Notes: a model not told the origin generated them from the letters alone. A DNA stretch of 64,000 nt from Paraburkholderia domus (GCF_905220705.1 NZ_CAJNAT010000002.1:434001-498000), one strand, 5' to 3'. Shown: positions 41,665 through 51,174, numbered from the stretch's first letter. Numbers and translations: made by a program.

Positions 41665-41991
41665 TCACTTAGCTCCGTTTGCAGCGAAAATCTCCTTTGC
41701 CTCGGGTGACACCAGGAACTTGATGAACCCTTCGGCTGTATCTCGTTGCGAGGTGTTCGCCATGAGCACAGCGGTGTACGTGAGCGTGCTCTGGAGATCG
41801 CCCGGAAGCGGGCCAAGGAGCTTTATGCCGGGTGTCGTTGCGATGAGCGGTATCGTACCCGCCACCATATCGTTGCCCTTGCCCCTTGACACAGGTTCAA
41901 AAATCCCATTGGGTGTTGTGCGTACAATCTTCGGCTTGAGTGTTTCTGCAATGCCCAATTGCTCGGGGGCGTTTGCAAAAGCCTGGCTCGA
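41665..41991 (-). pseudogene. C-terminal fragment of a ModA-type molybdate/anion ABC substrate-binding protein
   Basis: About 108 codons, open from just after a TAG at 41992-41994 to the stop at 41665. The reading LGIAETLKPKIV, then IKLLGPLPGDLQSTLTYTAV and FIKFLVSPEAKEIFAANG is the C-terminal lobe of ModA-like solute-binding proteins, which are ~250 residues in full. No N-terminal half exists upstream in any frame, so the gene is a remnant. Confidence 0.75.
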
Positions 41992-42066
41992 CTAACACCA
42001 TGAGTCGCAATTTTGGCCGATGCGGTGCCGCGATGTACACTCCCTCAAAACCAAAAAGGGGGCGCC

Positions 42067-43286
42067 ATGGTGAGGACATCAGCACGGCTGAACGGACACG
42101 TGGGGCACCAACGCCTCGCGCTCTATGCTTCGGCGGCGCTCGTGATTCAAAGCGTCGTGCTCCTCGCAGTGATCATCCGATATTATTTTTTCTGGAATGA
42201 TTCGAGCGCTCTGGTCGGCGTTGACTTTACCGTTTTCTGGTCCGCCGCCAAGGTCGCGATTGATCACGGCGCTCCCGCGGTATTTTCGCCGCAATGGATG
42301 AGCCCGCTTGAGGCGACCCTAAGGCCCTTGGCTACAGTCGCACCTTGGCCCTATCCGCCGACATTCCTCGCGGTAGTATTGCCGCTTGGGGTGCTGTCGT
42401 TCCGCGCCGCGTTCGGTTTTTACGTCGTATTGTCGCTCTCCGCATATGCCCTGGCTATCTGGCGTCTCGCAAAGGGGCTTGACGTTGCAGCCAAGCTCGC
42501 GCTTGCATCGTTCCCGGGAGTCGCGATTTGCATCTACACCGGGCAGAATTCACTGATCACGATAGCGCGGCCGGCGGCGCGCTTGCGTTGCTCGCATCCA
42601 ATCCGATATTGGCTGGCGCATGCGTCGCGGTGCTTGCGATAAAGCCCCAACTCGGGGTGCTTTTCCCGCTCGCGCTGATCTGTGGACGTCATTGGAAAGC
42701 GCTCTTCGCCTCCGGGTTGTGCGCTGCGGCGTTTGTGGCGGCCAGCGTGGCATTGCTCGGCAGCGCGGTATGGGCCGCATTCGCTTCATACCTGCCGGAA
42801 TTTAACCGGCTTGCGGTTGTGCATGGCGGACACCTTTGGGGTGCCACACCGACTGTGTACGCGTCGGCGAGGCTGCTCGGCTTATCTGTCGGAGGAGCGT
42901 ATGCCGTTCATGCGCTGATCGCCGTGCCGGCCGTCGCCGCGATGTCATATCTGTGGATCGTGCGCGCCCGGTTCGAACTCAGGGCATCGGCTTTGTGTAT
43001 CGCGACACTGCTCGTGCAGCCCTATCTCGTCTATTACGATCTCGCTTGGCTTATTTTGCCTATCGTGTTCTTGATGCGCGATGCAAAAGCGAGAAAACTG
43101 AATCGCGCCGAATGGCTAGTTCTCGGCGTGGCCTGGCTCATGCCTGCCGAAGGAATTTTTGCGGTGCTGACGGATGTTCCATTGCAGTTCGCGCCGGTCG
43201 CGCTGGTTGCGCTAATGGTGGTTGTCATGCGCCGGCACATCGCTCACGCGGCCGGCACCATGGCGAACATCCGTAGCCGACCCTAA
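42067..43286 (+). pseudogene. DUF2029/GT87-type membrane glycosyltransferase, frameshifted
   Basis: The N-terminal part (ATG 42067, TM helix LYASAALVIQSVVLLAVIIR, then the family-like VGVDFTVFWSAAKVA and PWPYPPTFLAVVLPLG) runs to TGQNSLIT at about 42556. The C-terminal part continues in another frame from SAAGGALALLASNPILAG to IANIRSRP-like end at 43286. One missing base (or two extra) near 42556-42566 accounts for the break. With the shift corrected it would be a ~405-residue polytopic protein of the alpha-mannosyl/arabinosyl transferase type. It could be a true mutation or a sequencing error. Confidence 0.75.
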
Positions 43287-43609
43287 GCGACCTTACACGC
43301 TAGTACCAAACTGTCGGTACGCCGCAGACATCCAACGGCGAGGCTGTCGGCGCCCCACCACCACTTCGCCGATCGCAGTCATGCCCGCGGTTTCCGCGCA
43401 GGCCCGATTCGACGAATAACATACCTCCGCTGGGCGATAACCAAGGCGATGGCGGAGTTCAGCCCCCCCCCCCGCAAAAGGAGAGCTCACTATCCGTCCT
43501 TCAAGGTTCTGCGGCCTCGCCCGATATGCTAAGCTGTTAAGTAGTGCTGCGTGCAAATGTAGCGTGCGATCGATTGCTTTTCTCGGCTGCATGAAGAGGA
43601 GAAGCGACC
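43287..43609. other. Upstream region of the response regulator, with a C11 tract
   Basis: No supported gene. It contains a run of 11 cytosines at 43463-43473, about 137 bases before the regulator start. Minus-strand frames here have Gly-rich reading caused by that tract. The last 60 bases hold the promoter and ribosome site (GAGGAG) for the response regulator. Confidence 0.4.
43463..43473. repeat. Homopolymer tract of 11 cytosines
   Basis: Eleven C in a row, the longest mononucleotide run I noticed in the window. Such tracts slip readily, and here it lies in the 5' region of a response-regulator gene. It may also mark uncertain base calling. Confidence 0.9.
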
Positions 43610-44314
43610 ATGAAAATCCTATGGGTCGATGACCACGAAATTCTTTGCGTTGCTCTTTCCGAATATGTCCAAACACACGCGTCGGAACTGAGCGCAACCC
43701 CAATCGACATCACGCCCGTCTTTACGCTTGCCAGCGCGCTTGAAGAAATCAACAAGACCGCTCCCCCAGACCTGGTATTCCTGGATCTTAATCTGGATGG
43801 TGAGAACCGTGGCGCCGCGACACTTGAGCATTTCCAGGCCGGAAATCCATCCCATGTTCCCGTGGTCGTCTGCACAGGACTTGCGCCTGGAAACGATCAT
43901 GAAGTTGAAATTTTGCGAATGTGCATGCGTGACTACGCCGCTCGAGGAATCCTGTTGAAAGGCGGCGCGCACAAAAAAATGTTCATTGGACTGAGCAGGA
44001 TCTTAGGCGGTGAACTCTGGATTCCGGAAGAAGTCTTGCTCCGCTTTGCCTGCTCGACGCAAGCACCCTCAGCTGGCCAGAATCAGCATCATCTTGGGCT
44101 TTCTCCGCGAGAGTGGGACTTGGCGCGTTGCATTGCACGTGGCCTCTCAGGGAAACAGATCGCAAGAGAGCTTAGCGTCTCCGAAGGACATGTCAGACAG
44201 GTTTCTTGTGTTATTTACGACAAACTTCAAGTCAGAAACCGCGTTGAAGCTGCACTTCGAGTCAATGCCGAGCTGGCCCTTGGAAAGGGCGCAGCAGATA
44301 CGCGACTGTCGTGA
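43610..44314 (+). CDS. NarL/LuxR-family response regulator
   Basis: 234 residues. The receiver domain has D7-D8, phosphoacceptor D59 in LVFLDLNLDG and the Lys in ILLKGGAHKK. The C-terminal LuxR-type helix-turn-helix is LSPREWDLARCIARGLSGKQ, followed by IARELSVSEGHVRQV near residue 185. It binds DNA when phosphorylated. It converges on the tandem hybrid kinases on the other strand, its probable partners. GAGGAG lies upstream of ATG 43610. Confidence 0.93.
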   Translation: MKILWVDDHEILCVALSEYVQTHASELSATPIDITPVFTLASALEEINKTAPPDLVFLDLNLDGENRGAATLEHFQAGNPSHVPVVVCTGLAPGNDHEVEILRMCMRDYAARGILLKGGAHKKMFIGLSRILGGELWIPEEVLLRFACSTQAPSAGQNQHHLGLSPREWDLARCIARGLSGKQIARELSVSEGHVRQVSCVIYDKLQVRNRVEAALRVNAELALGKGAADTRLS

Positions 44315-44357
44315 AGATCTCCGCTACACCGCTCTTCATGTTCCCCTGGCATCACTT

Positions 44358-46304
44358 TTAACCGCTTTCGGTCGACGTTTTTGGCTTATGTTTTGCAAGT
44401 GTGATCAACAAGGTTCGTTCCGAAACCGGTTTCGACAAAAGCTTCATGCCACTGACGGCTACTTTTTTGAGCACAGCTGACGAGGTGTCCCCCGACCACA
44501 GGATTGCAGGGATCGAAGCGTCGGTAGCCGCGCGGACCGCCGTAATTGCAGCAATACCGTCTTCGTTTTCCAGCCGGTAGTCGGAGAGGATGAAGTGCGG
44601 ACCGCTTGCCAAAGCCTCAATGCGCAACTGCTCGATGACGTCGGATGATGATTCCCCCGCCACAACGTAGCAGCCATGCTCGATCAGGCGCATCGATATT
44701 TCGATTCTTAAGTCGCGATTGTCCTCGATGATCGCCACGACCATATTGGTCAGGTCCGGGTCGTCGTCTTCAACCGTTTGAACCTCGCGCAACTCCGGCG
44801 GTATGAGTCCCAAGAACGGGACCGTAACCGAAAAACGCGAGCCCCGTCCTGGTGTCGAGTCCACGTCCAGTTTGTGACCAAGAAGGTTCGCGAGACCCTG
44901 GACAATGGACAGACCCAGGCCGAACCCCTTTTCACGATTCCTCTCGGGGTTATTGACCTGTACATAGCTTCTGAATATATCCGCCTGTCTGCCTTCAGGG
45001 ATACCGATCCCGTTGTCCCAGACGCTTATCTTTATGCGGCTGCCTCGCCTCTGGCAACTCAGCAGAACGTGCCCCTTCTTTCCTCCCTGCTCGGAAGGCG
45101 TGTAACGGACCGCATTGATCACCATATTCCGGACGATCCTGTCCAGCGCATGTCGATCCGTACGGACCAGATAGGGGCGGCTATGGAGTCTTAACTTCAG
45201 CCCCTTCGCCTCAGCCAGCGGCTGCATATCCACGACGATGCCGCGTAAAAGGGAAGGCAGCGCCACCTCCTGAATTTCTACATTCCAGGTGCCGGACTCG
45301 AGCCGGCAGATATCCAATGCCCCGTTAATCATCCATTCCATCGCATCCACTTGCCTTTGCGCAAGCGAGACGTCTTCGACCAGATCGGTCGATTTAATGC
45401 TCCGCTCGATGAAATTTAACTTCAGGCCGAGCGTTGTGAGCGGTTGGCGCAGGTCATGGCTTATTGCAGCGATAAGCAGGTTCTTCTCCGCCTTTGCCGC
45501 TTCAGCCCGCTCTCGCGCCTCATCGATGATAATCTCTTTAACATATGCGCGTTTTTGAGTGTAAAAAATAAACCACGCGAGGAAACAATAACCAATTAGT
45601 TGAGCCGTATAAAAGCCCAGCATTGCTGGCCGGTAAATAAATAGAGGTGGTCCCAGGCTAAATCCGAACGGGATAGCGCCGAGCACGAATGAACCTAAAT
45701 TCGCACGAAGACTGGGTGCGAGCAGCAGCAAGGTAAATGTATGGCTGATTAGCGTGTACTCAAGGAAGCCCAAACTGGCCAATTTGACGTAGGGAGCATG
45801 GCCCGAGAAATCGGGTGGGGTGAGCCCAAAGCTACCCACCGCCCACCAGAACGATGTCAGTGTGACGGCTGCAGCCCATGCCCAGTGCATCTGCTTGACC
45901 GCGTTGACGCCGGCGTGCTTCGGGAGCGCCATGGTCTTTTTCAGTAAGTATGCTGCCATGGGAGTGGCCATCACCCACAGTCCCAGGATCCAGACGACAC
46001 GGAACCAAAGATAGCTATCCGACGTTTTGGTCCACGATCCATATACGCACAACAGCGAGGCTCCGACCGACACTAGCACGGTCCAACATACCGCTCGACG
46101 GGACAGCGATTGCAACAACTCACGTTTGACAAAGAGATTCTGCTCGGTACTGAGTGCTGCAACCGGTCCCAGAAAAGAATTCATAAACTCAGCGAATCTG
46201 CGGCGCTCGATTGTCTGAGCCGTTTCACCCGCGCACAGTGATGTTCTGGCCCCGGGCTTTTCGCCCGCGTCAGAATCACGTCGTGTTTGACTACGGGATG
46301 CCAT
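44358..46304 (-). CDS. Hybrid histidine kinase, copy 1 (intact receiver)
   Basis: 648 residues. Six or seven TM helices (residues ~70-248) form a membrane sensor. The HisKA box is ISHDLRQPLTT with phosphorylated H283, then the ATPase domain (NMVINAVRYTPSE; VWDNGIGIPEG; GFGLGLSIVQGLANLLGHKL). The C-terminal receiver has the phosphoacceptor D575 (FILSDYRLE) and K625 (LLSKPVSE). Start ATG 46304 follows GGAGG. It is one of two head-to-tail copies; this one keeps every catalytic residue. It converges with the LuxR-type regulator at 43610. Confidence 0.93.
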   Translation of the reverse strand: MASRSQTRRDSDAGEKPGARTSLCAGETAQTIERRRFAEFMNSFLGPVAALSTEQNLFVKRELLQSLSRRAVCWTVLVSVGASLLCVYGSWTKTSDSYLWFRVVWILGLWVMATPMAAYLLKKTMALPKHAGVNAVKQMHWAWAAAVTLTSFWWAVGSFGLTPPDFSGHAPYVKLASLGFLEYTLISHTFTLLLLAPSLRANLGSFVLGAIPFGFSLGPPLFIYRPAMLGFYTAQLIGYCFLAWFIFYTQKRAYVKEIIIDEARERAEAAKAEKNLLIAAISHDLRQPLTTLGLKLNFIERSIKSTDLVEDVSLAQRQVDAMEWMINGALDICRLESGTWNVEIQEVALPSLLRGIVVDMQPLAEAKGLKLRLHSRPYLVRTDRHALDRIVRNMVINAVRYTPSEQGGKKGHVLLSCQRRGSRIKISVWDNGIGIPEGRQADIFRSYVQVNNPERNREKGFGLGLSIVQGLANLLGHKLDVDSTPGRGSRFSVTVPFLGLIPPELREVQTVEDDDPDLTNMVVAIIEDNRDLRIEISMRLIEHGCYVVAGESSSDVIEQLRIEALASGPHFILSDYRLENEDGIAAITAVRAATDASIPAILWSGDTSSAVLKKVAVSGMKLLSKPVSERTLLITLAKHKPKTSTESG

Positions 46305-46373
46305 AGCAGGCCTCCGGGAATCAGGTGCAGCTACGCTCCGTTGTGCTAGCTTTGTGTTCCCCTGCCATCTCTT

Positions 46374-48323
46374 TCACCCGCCTTCGGTCAATGTTTTTGG
46401 CTTATGTTCTGCAAGTAGGGTCAATAAGGTTCGTTCCGAATCCGGTCCCGACAAAAGCTTCATGCCACTGACGGCTACTTTTTTGAGCACAGCTGACGAG
46501 GTGTCCCCCGACCACAGGATCGCAGGGATCGAAGCGTCGGTAGCCGCGCGGACCGCCGTAATTGCAGCAATACCGTCCTCGCTTTCCAGCGGGTAGCCGG
46601 AGAGGATGAAGTGCGGACCGCTTGCCAAAGCCTCAATGCGCAACTGCTCGATGACGTCGGATGATGATTCTCCCGCCACGACGTAGCAGCCATGCTCGAT
46701 CAGGCGCATCGATATTTCGATTCTTAAGTCGCGATTGTCCTCGATGATCGCCACGACCATATTGGTCAGGTCCGGGTCGTCGTCTTCAACCGTTTGAACC
46801 TCGCGCAACTCCGGCGGTATGAGTCCCAAGAACGGGACCGTAACCGAAAAACGCGAGCCCCGTCCTGGTGTCGAGTCCACGTCCAGTTTGTGACCAAGAA
46901 GGTTCGCGAGACCCTGGACAATGGACAGACCCAGGCCGAACCCCTTTTCACGATTCCTCTCGGGGTTATTGACCTGTACATAGCTTCTGAATATATCCCC
47001 TTGTCTACCTTCAGGGATACCGATCCCATTGTCCCAGACGCTTATCTTTATGCGGCTGCTTCGCCTCTGGCAACTCACCAGAACGTGCCCCTTCTTTCCT
47101 GCCTGCTCGGAAGGCGTGTAACGGACCGCATTGATCACCATATTCCGGACGATCCTGTCCAACGCATGCCGATCCGTACGGACCAGATAGGGGCGGCTAT
47201 GGAGTCTTAACTTCAGCCCTTTCGCCTCAGCCAGCGGTTGCATATCCACCACGATGCCGCGTAAAAGGGAAGGCAGCGCCACCTCCTGAATTTCTACATT
47301 CCAGGTGCCTGACTCGAGCCGGCAGATATCCAGTGCCCCGTTAATCATCCCTTCCATCGCATCCACTTGCCTTTGCGCAAGCGAGACGTCTTCGACCAGA
47401 TCGGTCGATTTAATGCTCCGCTCGATAAAATTCAACTTCAGGCCGAGCGTCGTGAGCGGTTGGCGCAGGTCATGGCTTATTGCAGCGATAAATTGGTTCT
47501 TCTCCGCCGTTGCCGCTACAGCCTGAGATCGCGCCTCCTCGAGAACAACCTCTTTTACACATGTGCGTTGCTGATCGTTGCAAATGAACCATGCGATGAC
47601 ACAATAGCCAATTAGTTGAGCCGTATACCAGTCAAACATTCCTGGTCGGTTAATAAATAGCAGTGGTGCCAAGTTAAATCCGAATGGGATAGTGCCGATC
47701 ACGAGTGAACCTAAAGCCGCACGAAAACTGGGTGCGAGCAGCAGCAAGGTAAATGCCTGGCTGATCATCGTCAGTTCCACGAAGCCATACCGGGCAAATC
47801 TAAAGTAGTAACCGTGGAGGAGCACGAAGCTGGGTGGGATTAGCCCAAAGCTGGCCGCCGCCCACCAGAACGATGTCAGCATGACCAATGCAGCCCATGC
47901 CCAGTGCATCTGCTCGACCGCGCTGACGCCGGCGTGCTTCGGGAGCGTCATGGTCTTTTTCAGTAAGTATGCTGCCAAGGGAGCGGCCATCCCCCACAGT
48001 CCCAGGATCCAGACGACACGGAACAAGGGATACATATCCGACGTCTTGATCCACGATCCAAATACGAACCAGAACGGACTTCCGACCAACAGTAGCGCGA
48101 TCCAATATACCGATCGGCGGGACAGCGATTGCAACAACTCGCGTTTGACGAGGAGATTCTGCTCGGTACTGAGTGCTGCAACCGGTCCCACAAAAAGATT
48201 CATCAATTCAGCGAATCTGCGCCGCTCGATTGTATGAGCCGTTTCACCCGCGCACGGTGATGTTCTGGCCCCGGGCTTTTCGCCCGTGTCAGAATCACGT
48301 GGTGTTTGAGTACAGGACGCCAT
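46374..48323 (-). CDS. Hybrid histidine kinase, copy 2 (receiver lacks phosphoacceptor)
   Basis: 649 residues, paralogue of the next gene downstream. H284 in ISHDLRQPL and all ATPase motifs are intact. In the receiver, the phosphoacceptor Asp is Gly576 (FILSGYPLE; GGC instead of GAC), and the conserved Lys is Gly626 (LLSGPDSE). The receiver therefore cannot be phosphorylated in the usual way. The kinase half is almost identical in DNA to copy 1, while the membrane sensor half has diverged. ATG 48323 is set by analogy with copy 1 and by GGAGG; the longer frame to 48413 is not used. Confidence 0.92.
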   Translation of the reverse strand: MASCTQTPRDSDTGEKPGARTSPCAGETAHTIERRRFAELMNLFVGPVAALSTEQNLLVKRELLQSLSRRSVYWIALLLVGSPFWFVFGSWIKTSDMYPLFRVVWILGLWGMAAPLAAYLLKKTMTLPKHAGVSAVEQMHWAWAALVMLTSFWWAAASFGLIPPSFVLLHGYYFRFARYGFVELTMISQAFTLLLLAPSFRAALGSLVIGTIPFGFNLAPLLFINRPGMFDWYTAQLIGYCVIAWFICNDQQRTCVKEVVLEEARSQAVAATAEKNQFIAAISHDLRQPLTTLGLKLNFIERSIKSTDLVEDVSLAQRQVDAMEGMINGALDICRLESGTWNVEIQEVALPSLLRGIVVDMQPLAEAKGLKLRLHSRPYLVRTDRHALDRIVRNMVINAVRYTPSEQAGKKGHVLVSCQRRSSRIKISVWDNGIGIPEGRQGDIFRSYVQVNNPERNREKGFGLGLSIVQGLANLLGHKLDVDSTPGRGSRFSVTVPFLGLIPPELREVQTVEDDDPDLTNMVVAIIEDNRDLRIEISMRLIEHGCYVVAGESSSDVIEQLRIEALASGPHFILSGYPLESEDGIAAITAVRAATDASIPAILWSGDTSSAVLKKVAVSGMKLLSGPDSERTLLTLLAEHKPKTLTEGG

Positions 48324-48369
48324 AACAGGCCTCCGGGAATCAGGTGCAGCTACACCCCATTGTGCTAGC

Positions 48370-49101
48370 GGTCCGCCAACAAGTCGATGGACAAGTGTTC
48401 GGTTTTTTGCCAAACAAAAGTTCGTGATCCACGCAGGTGGTCCTACCTGAGATTTGTGCCCGCTGTGCCGAGCATTGGGTGGAAGACCGTCAAAGCTGCT
48501 GAACGAGGGTAAGTGCGAGTCTGATCTCTCGCGCTGCGCAGTACCAGTAACTCGCAGTTATCCTGATCAAACACGGTTCGCCAATTACGATATTGGGTGC
48601 TTGCTCCGCGTGTCCCGCGTCGAACTGCATCCGTAACCCGGCGTGCGCCGTACTCTCAAGAAGTCACGCTAACGAATAATCGCAAAGCGACACCGAACAT
48701 TTATTCGCCCGCAAAGGAACATTTAATGCCGAACATCAAACTATCGACGTAACTACAACTGACACGGTTACACGGCGTAATAATGCAGCATAATTTGACA
48801 CAAGGAGGGCGTCAATCACCGCACAATGGCTCGCGTTTCTCTCTTGTCGAATGCCTGTTACGAGTACGGTCTCTATAACCGGCCGATGCGGAAAACACAG
48901 TGCGTACATGCGCGACGTTCTCCACCTCACTTTCAGGGAGATTGACATGATCCGCAATACGCCCCCGAGTTAAGCCAGCTGAGTCGCGGACAGCTCCACG
49001 CCCCATATCAACCACAACTTCCAGTTTGTCTGCAGAACTGGCTGCAGTGTGCCATTAGGCATCCTGATTGTTAAATTGGCCATAAATCAAGGAGGTCCAT
49101 T
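48370..49101. other. Long intergenic region upstream of the kinase pair
   Basis: No gene is supported. A minus-strand frame at 48812-49015 has a helix-turn-helix-like stretch (GLTRGRIADHVNLPESEVEN) but no known family and no ribosome site; it may be a relic. Promoters for the kinase genes (leftward) and the DUF4148 gene (rightward) must lie here. The region is AT-richer near 48650-48810. Confidence 0.35.
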
Positions 49102-49458
49102 ATGAAAACCCTTGCATGCATTGTCCTCGCCAGCTGTGTGCTTGCCAGCCCAGTCGTCAGCTTCGCTCAAAGCACTGCGCCCACCACCCGTGCGCAGGTG
49201 CGTGCTGAATTGATCCGTCTCGAGCAGGCCGGCTATCGCTTGGGCGACGGCGACCATACGAAGTATCCCGAGCAAATTCAGGCTGCTGAAGCGAAGATCG
49301 CTGCACAGGACAGCCAGCGAGCGGGCAACAGTGACGTTGGTGGCACGACGACCAACGGCACCTCAGACTCCGGCAGTGTCCAGCATATGTCGCAGCCCTC
49401 GCCATCGTCGTGCGTCGGCCCCGCAAGTTATTGCAACCTTTTCTTCGGTGGTAATTGA
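49102..49458 (+). CDS. DUF4148-domain exported protein
   Basis: 118 residues. A signal peptide (residues 1-23, ending SFAQ) is followed by the short DUF4148 motif TRAQVRAELIRLEQAGYRLG near residue 29 and a low-complexity Ser/Thr/Gly tail with two Cys (SSCVGPASYC). The family is typical of Burkholderiales and has no known function. A strong AAGGAGG precedes ATG 49102. Confidence 0.85.
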   Translation: MKTLACIVLASCVLASPVVSFAQSTAPTTRAQVRAELIRLEQAGYRLGDGDHTKYPEQIQAAEAKIAAQDSQRAGNSDVGGTTTNGTSDSGSVQHMSQPSPSSCVGPASYCNLFFGGN

Positions 49459-49954
49459 CCGCCGATGGCTCGCCCGACACCGCCCCGACGATCCGGGTAA
49501 CGTGCCCGAATCGTGTGGGGGCGTCCTCACCGGCGGCGTCCGAATCGTCGGCCCCTCCGCAACGAATAGCCAGTGACATGATGAACCCGCGGCCGATAGG
49601 CATTGCCGGCCATCTCTGCCCCTTTGCGTTGAAAGAAGCACTCTTACCCGCCCTACCCGATGGCGCGCGCGTCGTCTTCGTCGCCTCGGGCGTGGAAGAC
49701 CCACAGCGGAAGTGCGAAAGCTGGAATACCTTCCCTTCCGGCTCCCCTCCGCCGCATCAAAGTTAACAATTTCTTCAGTCTCGCTCCATGGTGCTCGCAC
49801 CGACTGGCGCGCAAGATTGCGGAACATGCGCTGGATGATGCCCACGCACGCCTTTCAGCAATCGGTCGCCAACCGTCTCGATGCCCTGCCGATGGTCCGC
49901 GGCCTCATTGCTGAATAGGCCTTCCGCTTCCAACTTGCCTGGAAGGAGAGCGAT
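49459..49954. other. Intergenic region with an SDR gene fragment
   Basis: No complete gene. Plus-strand codons at about 49600-49712 read like a strand-helix-strand piece from the middle of an SDR (FALKEALLPALPDGARVVFV, then ASGVEDPQRK) with nothing matching before or after. The last part (49825-49918) has an open frame without recognisable family. AAGGAGA before 49955 belongs to the LrgA-like gene. Confidence 0.4.
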
Positions 49955-50410
49955 ATGAAAAGTGCAACGAAAAACGCAACTGCAACCCCAGTCGACTCGA
50001 AACCGGCAGCAAGCCGCGAGGCCACGATTGTGCAGTCGTTTGCCGTTCTCCTTGCCTTTCAGTGCCTCGGGGAACTGATTGCCTATGTCACTCAGGTCCC
50101 GATTCCCGGACCTGTGATAGGGATGGTTCTGTTCCTTTGTCTTCTTTCGGCATCACCCGCGCTCGCGCAGCGGGTGGACTATGTGTCGCGCGGCCTGCTC
50201 AATCATCTCTCGCTCCTCTTCGTTCCCGCCGGGGTCGGCGTAATGGCGCTCGCCGGCGCGATGAAGGGTCAGTTGATTGCGATCTCACTCGCAATCGTCG
50301 TCAGTACGATTCTTTCGATCGCGGTTAGCGCGCTGGTGGCCGGCAAATTGATGGCCAGGCTCGAAAGAAAGCAGCAGCGCCTGGATGCGCCGAAGCCCAC
50401 GCACGCTTAG
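49955..50410 (+). CDS. CidA/LrgA-family holin-like membrane protein
   Basis: 151 residues, four TM helices. LLAFQCLGELIAYVTQVPIP near residue 33 followed by GPVIGMVLFLCLL is the family core; LLNHLSLLFVPAGVGVM near residue 86 is the second signature. The N-terminus carries a 25-residue polar extension. In other bacteria CidA/LrgA proteins affect murein hydrolase export or pyruvate/glycolate traffic. It is followed after 23 bases by its LrgB partner. Confidence 0.92.
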   Translation: MKSATKNATATPVDSKPAASREATIVQSFAVLLAFQCLGELIAYVTQVPIPGPVIGMVLFLCLLSASPALAQRVDYVSRGLLNHLSLLFVPAGVGVMALAGAMKGQLIAISLAIVVSTILSIAVSALVAGKLMARLERKQQRLDAPKPTHA

Positions 50411-50433
50411 GGCGCGACTGCACGGAGGTTGTC

Positions 50434-51174
50434 ATGAAGTTTGGTGAAATATCCCCGATGGCGGACGCTTTCATCGGCGTATCGCCGCTGGCCGCGCTCA
50501 CCGCGACCATTGGCGTGTATGTCTTCGCATGCTGGGTCCACACACTTGCGAAGCGAAGTCCTTTGGCCAATCCAGTAGCGATCTCCGTTGCCCTGCTCGT
50601 AGCGCTTCTGAAGTTGTCGGGTATGCGATACAGCACGTATTTCGAAGGCGCGAGATTCATCCAATTCCTGTTAGGGCCGGCCATCATTGCGCTAGCGGTG
50701 CCGCTTCACCGGCAGATGCCAAAGCTGCGCAAAGCGCTGGTCCCTTTGCTCGCTGGCCTGGTCGCCGGCTCGGCAACGGCGGTCGTCTCAGCCGTCGGGA
50801 TAACGATGTTGCTGCACTGCTCAGGCGTTGCGGTGGCATCGATCGCGCCGAAGTCAGTCACTGCGGCCATTGCAATGTTGATCTCCGCCAGGATAGGCGG
50901 CATACCCTCACTGACCGCCGCGATGGTCATTGCGACTGGCATTTCCGGCGCCATGCTCGGAAGCCTCGTACTCGACCCGTTAGGCGTGCGGCGCGACGAT
51001 GTGCGCGGTTTTGCCATAGGTGTCGCATCGCATGGCATTGGGACGGCGCGCGCATTTCAGATCAGCGAAGAAGCGGGAGCATTCGCCGGCCTCGGTATGG
51101 CGATGAACGGCATTTTCTCCGCATTCGTGTTGCCGATCGTCTTTCCTGTGATCATGGTTTGGCTGTTGACCTGA
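50434..51174 (+). CDS. lrgB: LrgB-family membrane protein
   Basis: 246 residues with 7-8 TM helices. VALLVALLKLSGMRYSTYF near residue 44, FLLGPAIIALAVPLHRQ near residue 72, and APKSVTAAIAM near residue 139 are family signatures, as is RGFAIGVASHGIGTARAFQ near residue 191. With the upstream LrgA-like protein it forms a two-gene operon. No LytTR or LysR regulator of lrg type is adjacent on the same side. Confidence 0.93.
   Translation: MKFGEISPMADAFIGVSPLAALTATIGVYVFACWVHTLAKRSPLANPVAISVALLVALLKLSGMRYSTYFEGARFIQFLLGPAIIALAVPLHRQMPKLRKALVPLLAGLVAGSATAVVSAVGITMLLHCSGVAVASIAPKSVTAAIAMLISARIGGIPSLTAAMVIATGISGAMLGSLVLDPLGVRRDDVRGFAIGVASHGIGTARAFQISEEAGAFAGLGMAMNGIFSAFVLPIVFPVIMVWLLT

Larger units (their letters stand above)
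44339..48369. repeat. Head-to-tail tandem duplication of ~2.0 kb (44339-46350 and 46355-48369)
   Basis: The two units align end to end with a constant offset of 2016 bases through the kinase half, rising to 2019 after a 3-base indel in the sensor half. Only 4 bases separate the units. Each unit contains the whole kinase gene and about 50 bases of upstream leader with the same ribosome site. Similarity is strongest in the kinase and receiver half and weaker in the sensor half. Confidence 0.92.

Noticed and set aside
44339..48369. Tandem kinase copies as an assembly artefact
   Set aside because: The units differ at many positions, mainly in the sensor half, including a 3-base indel and meaningful receiver changes, so they are not one sequence assembled twice.
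48812..49015. Minus-strand frame with helix-turn-helix-like text
   Set aside because: 67 codons, no start signal, no neighbours, and only one suggestive stretch; not enough for a gene call.
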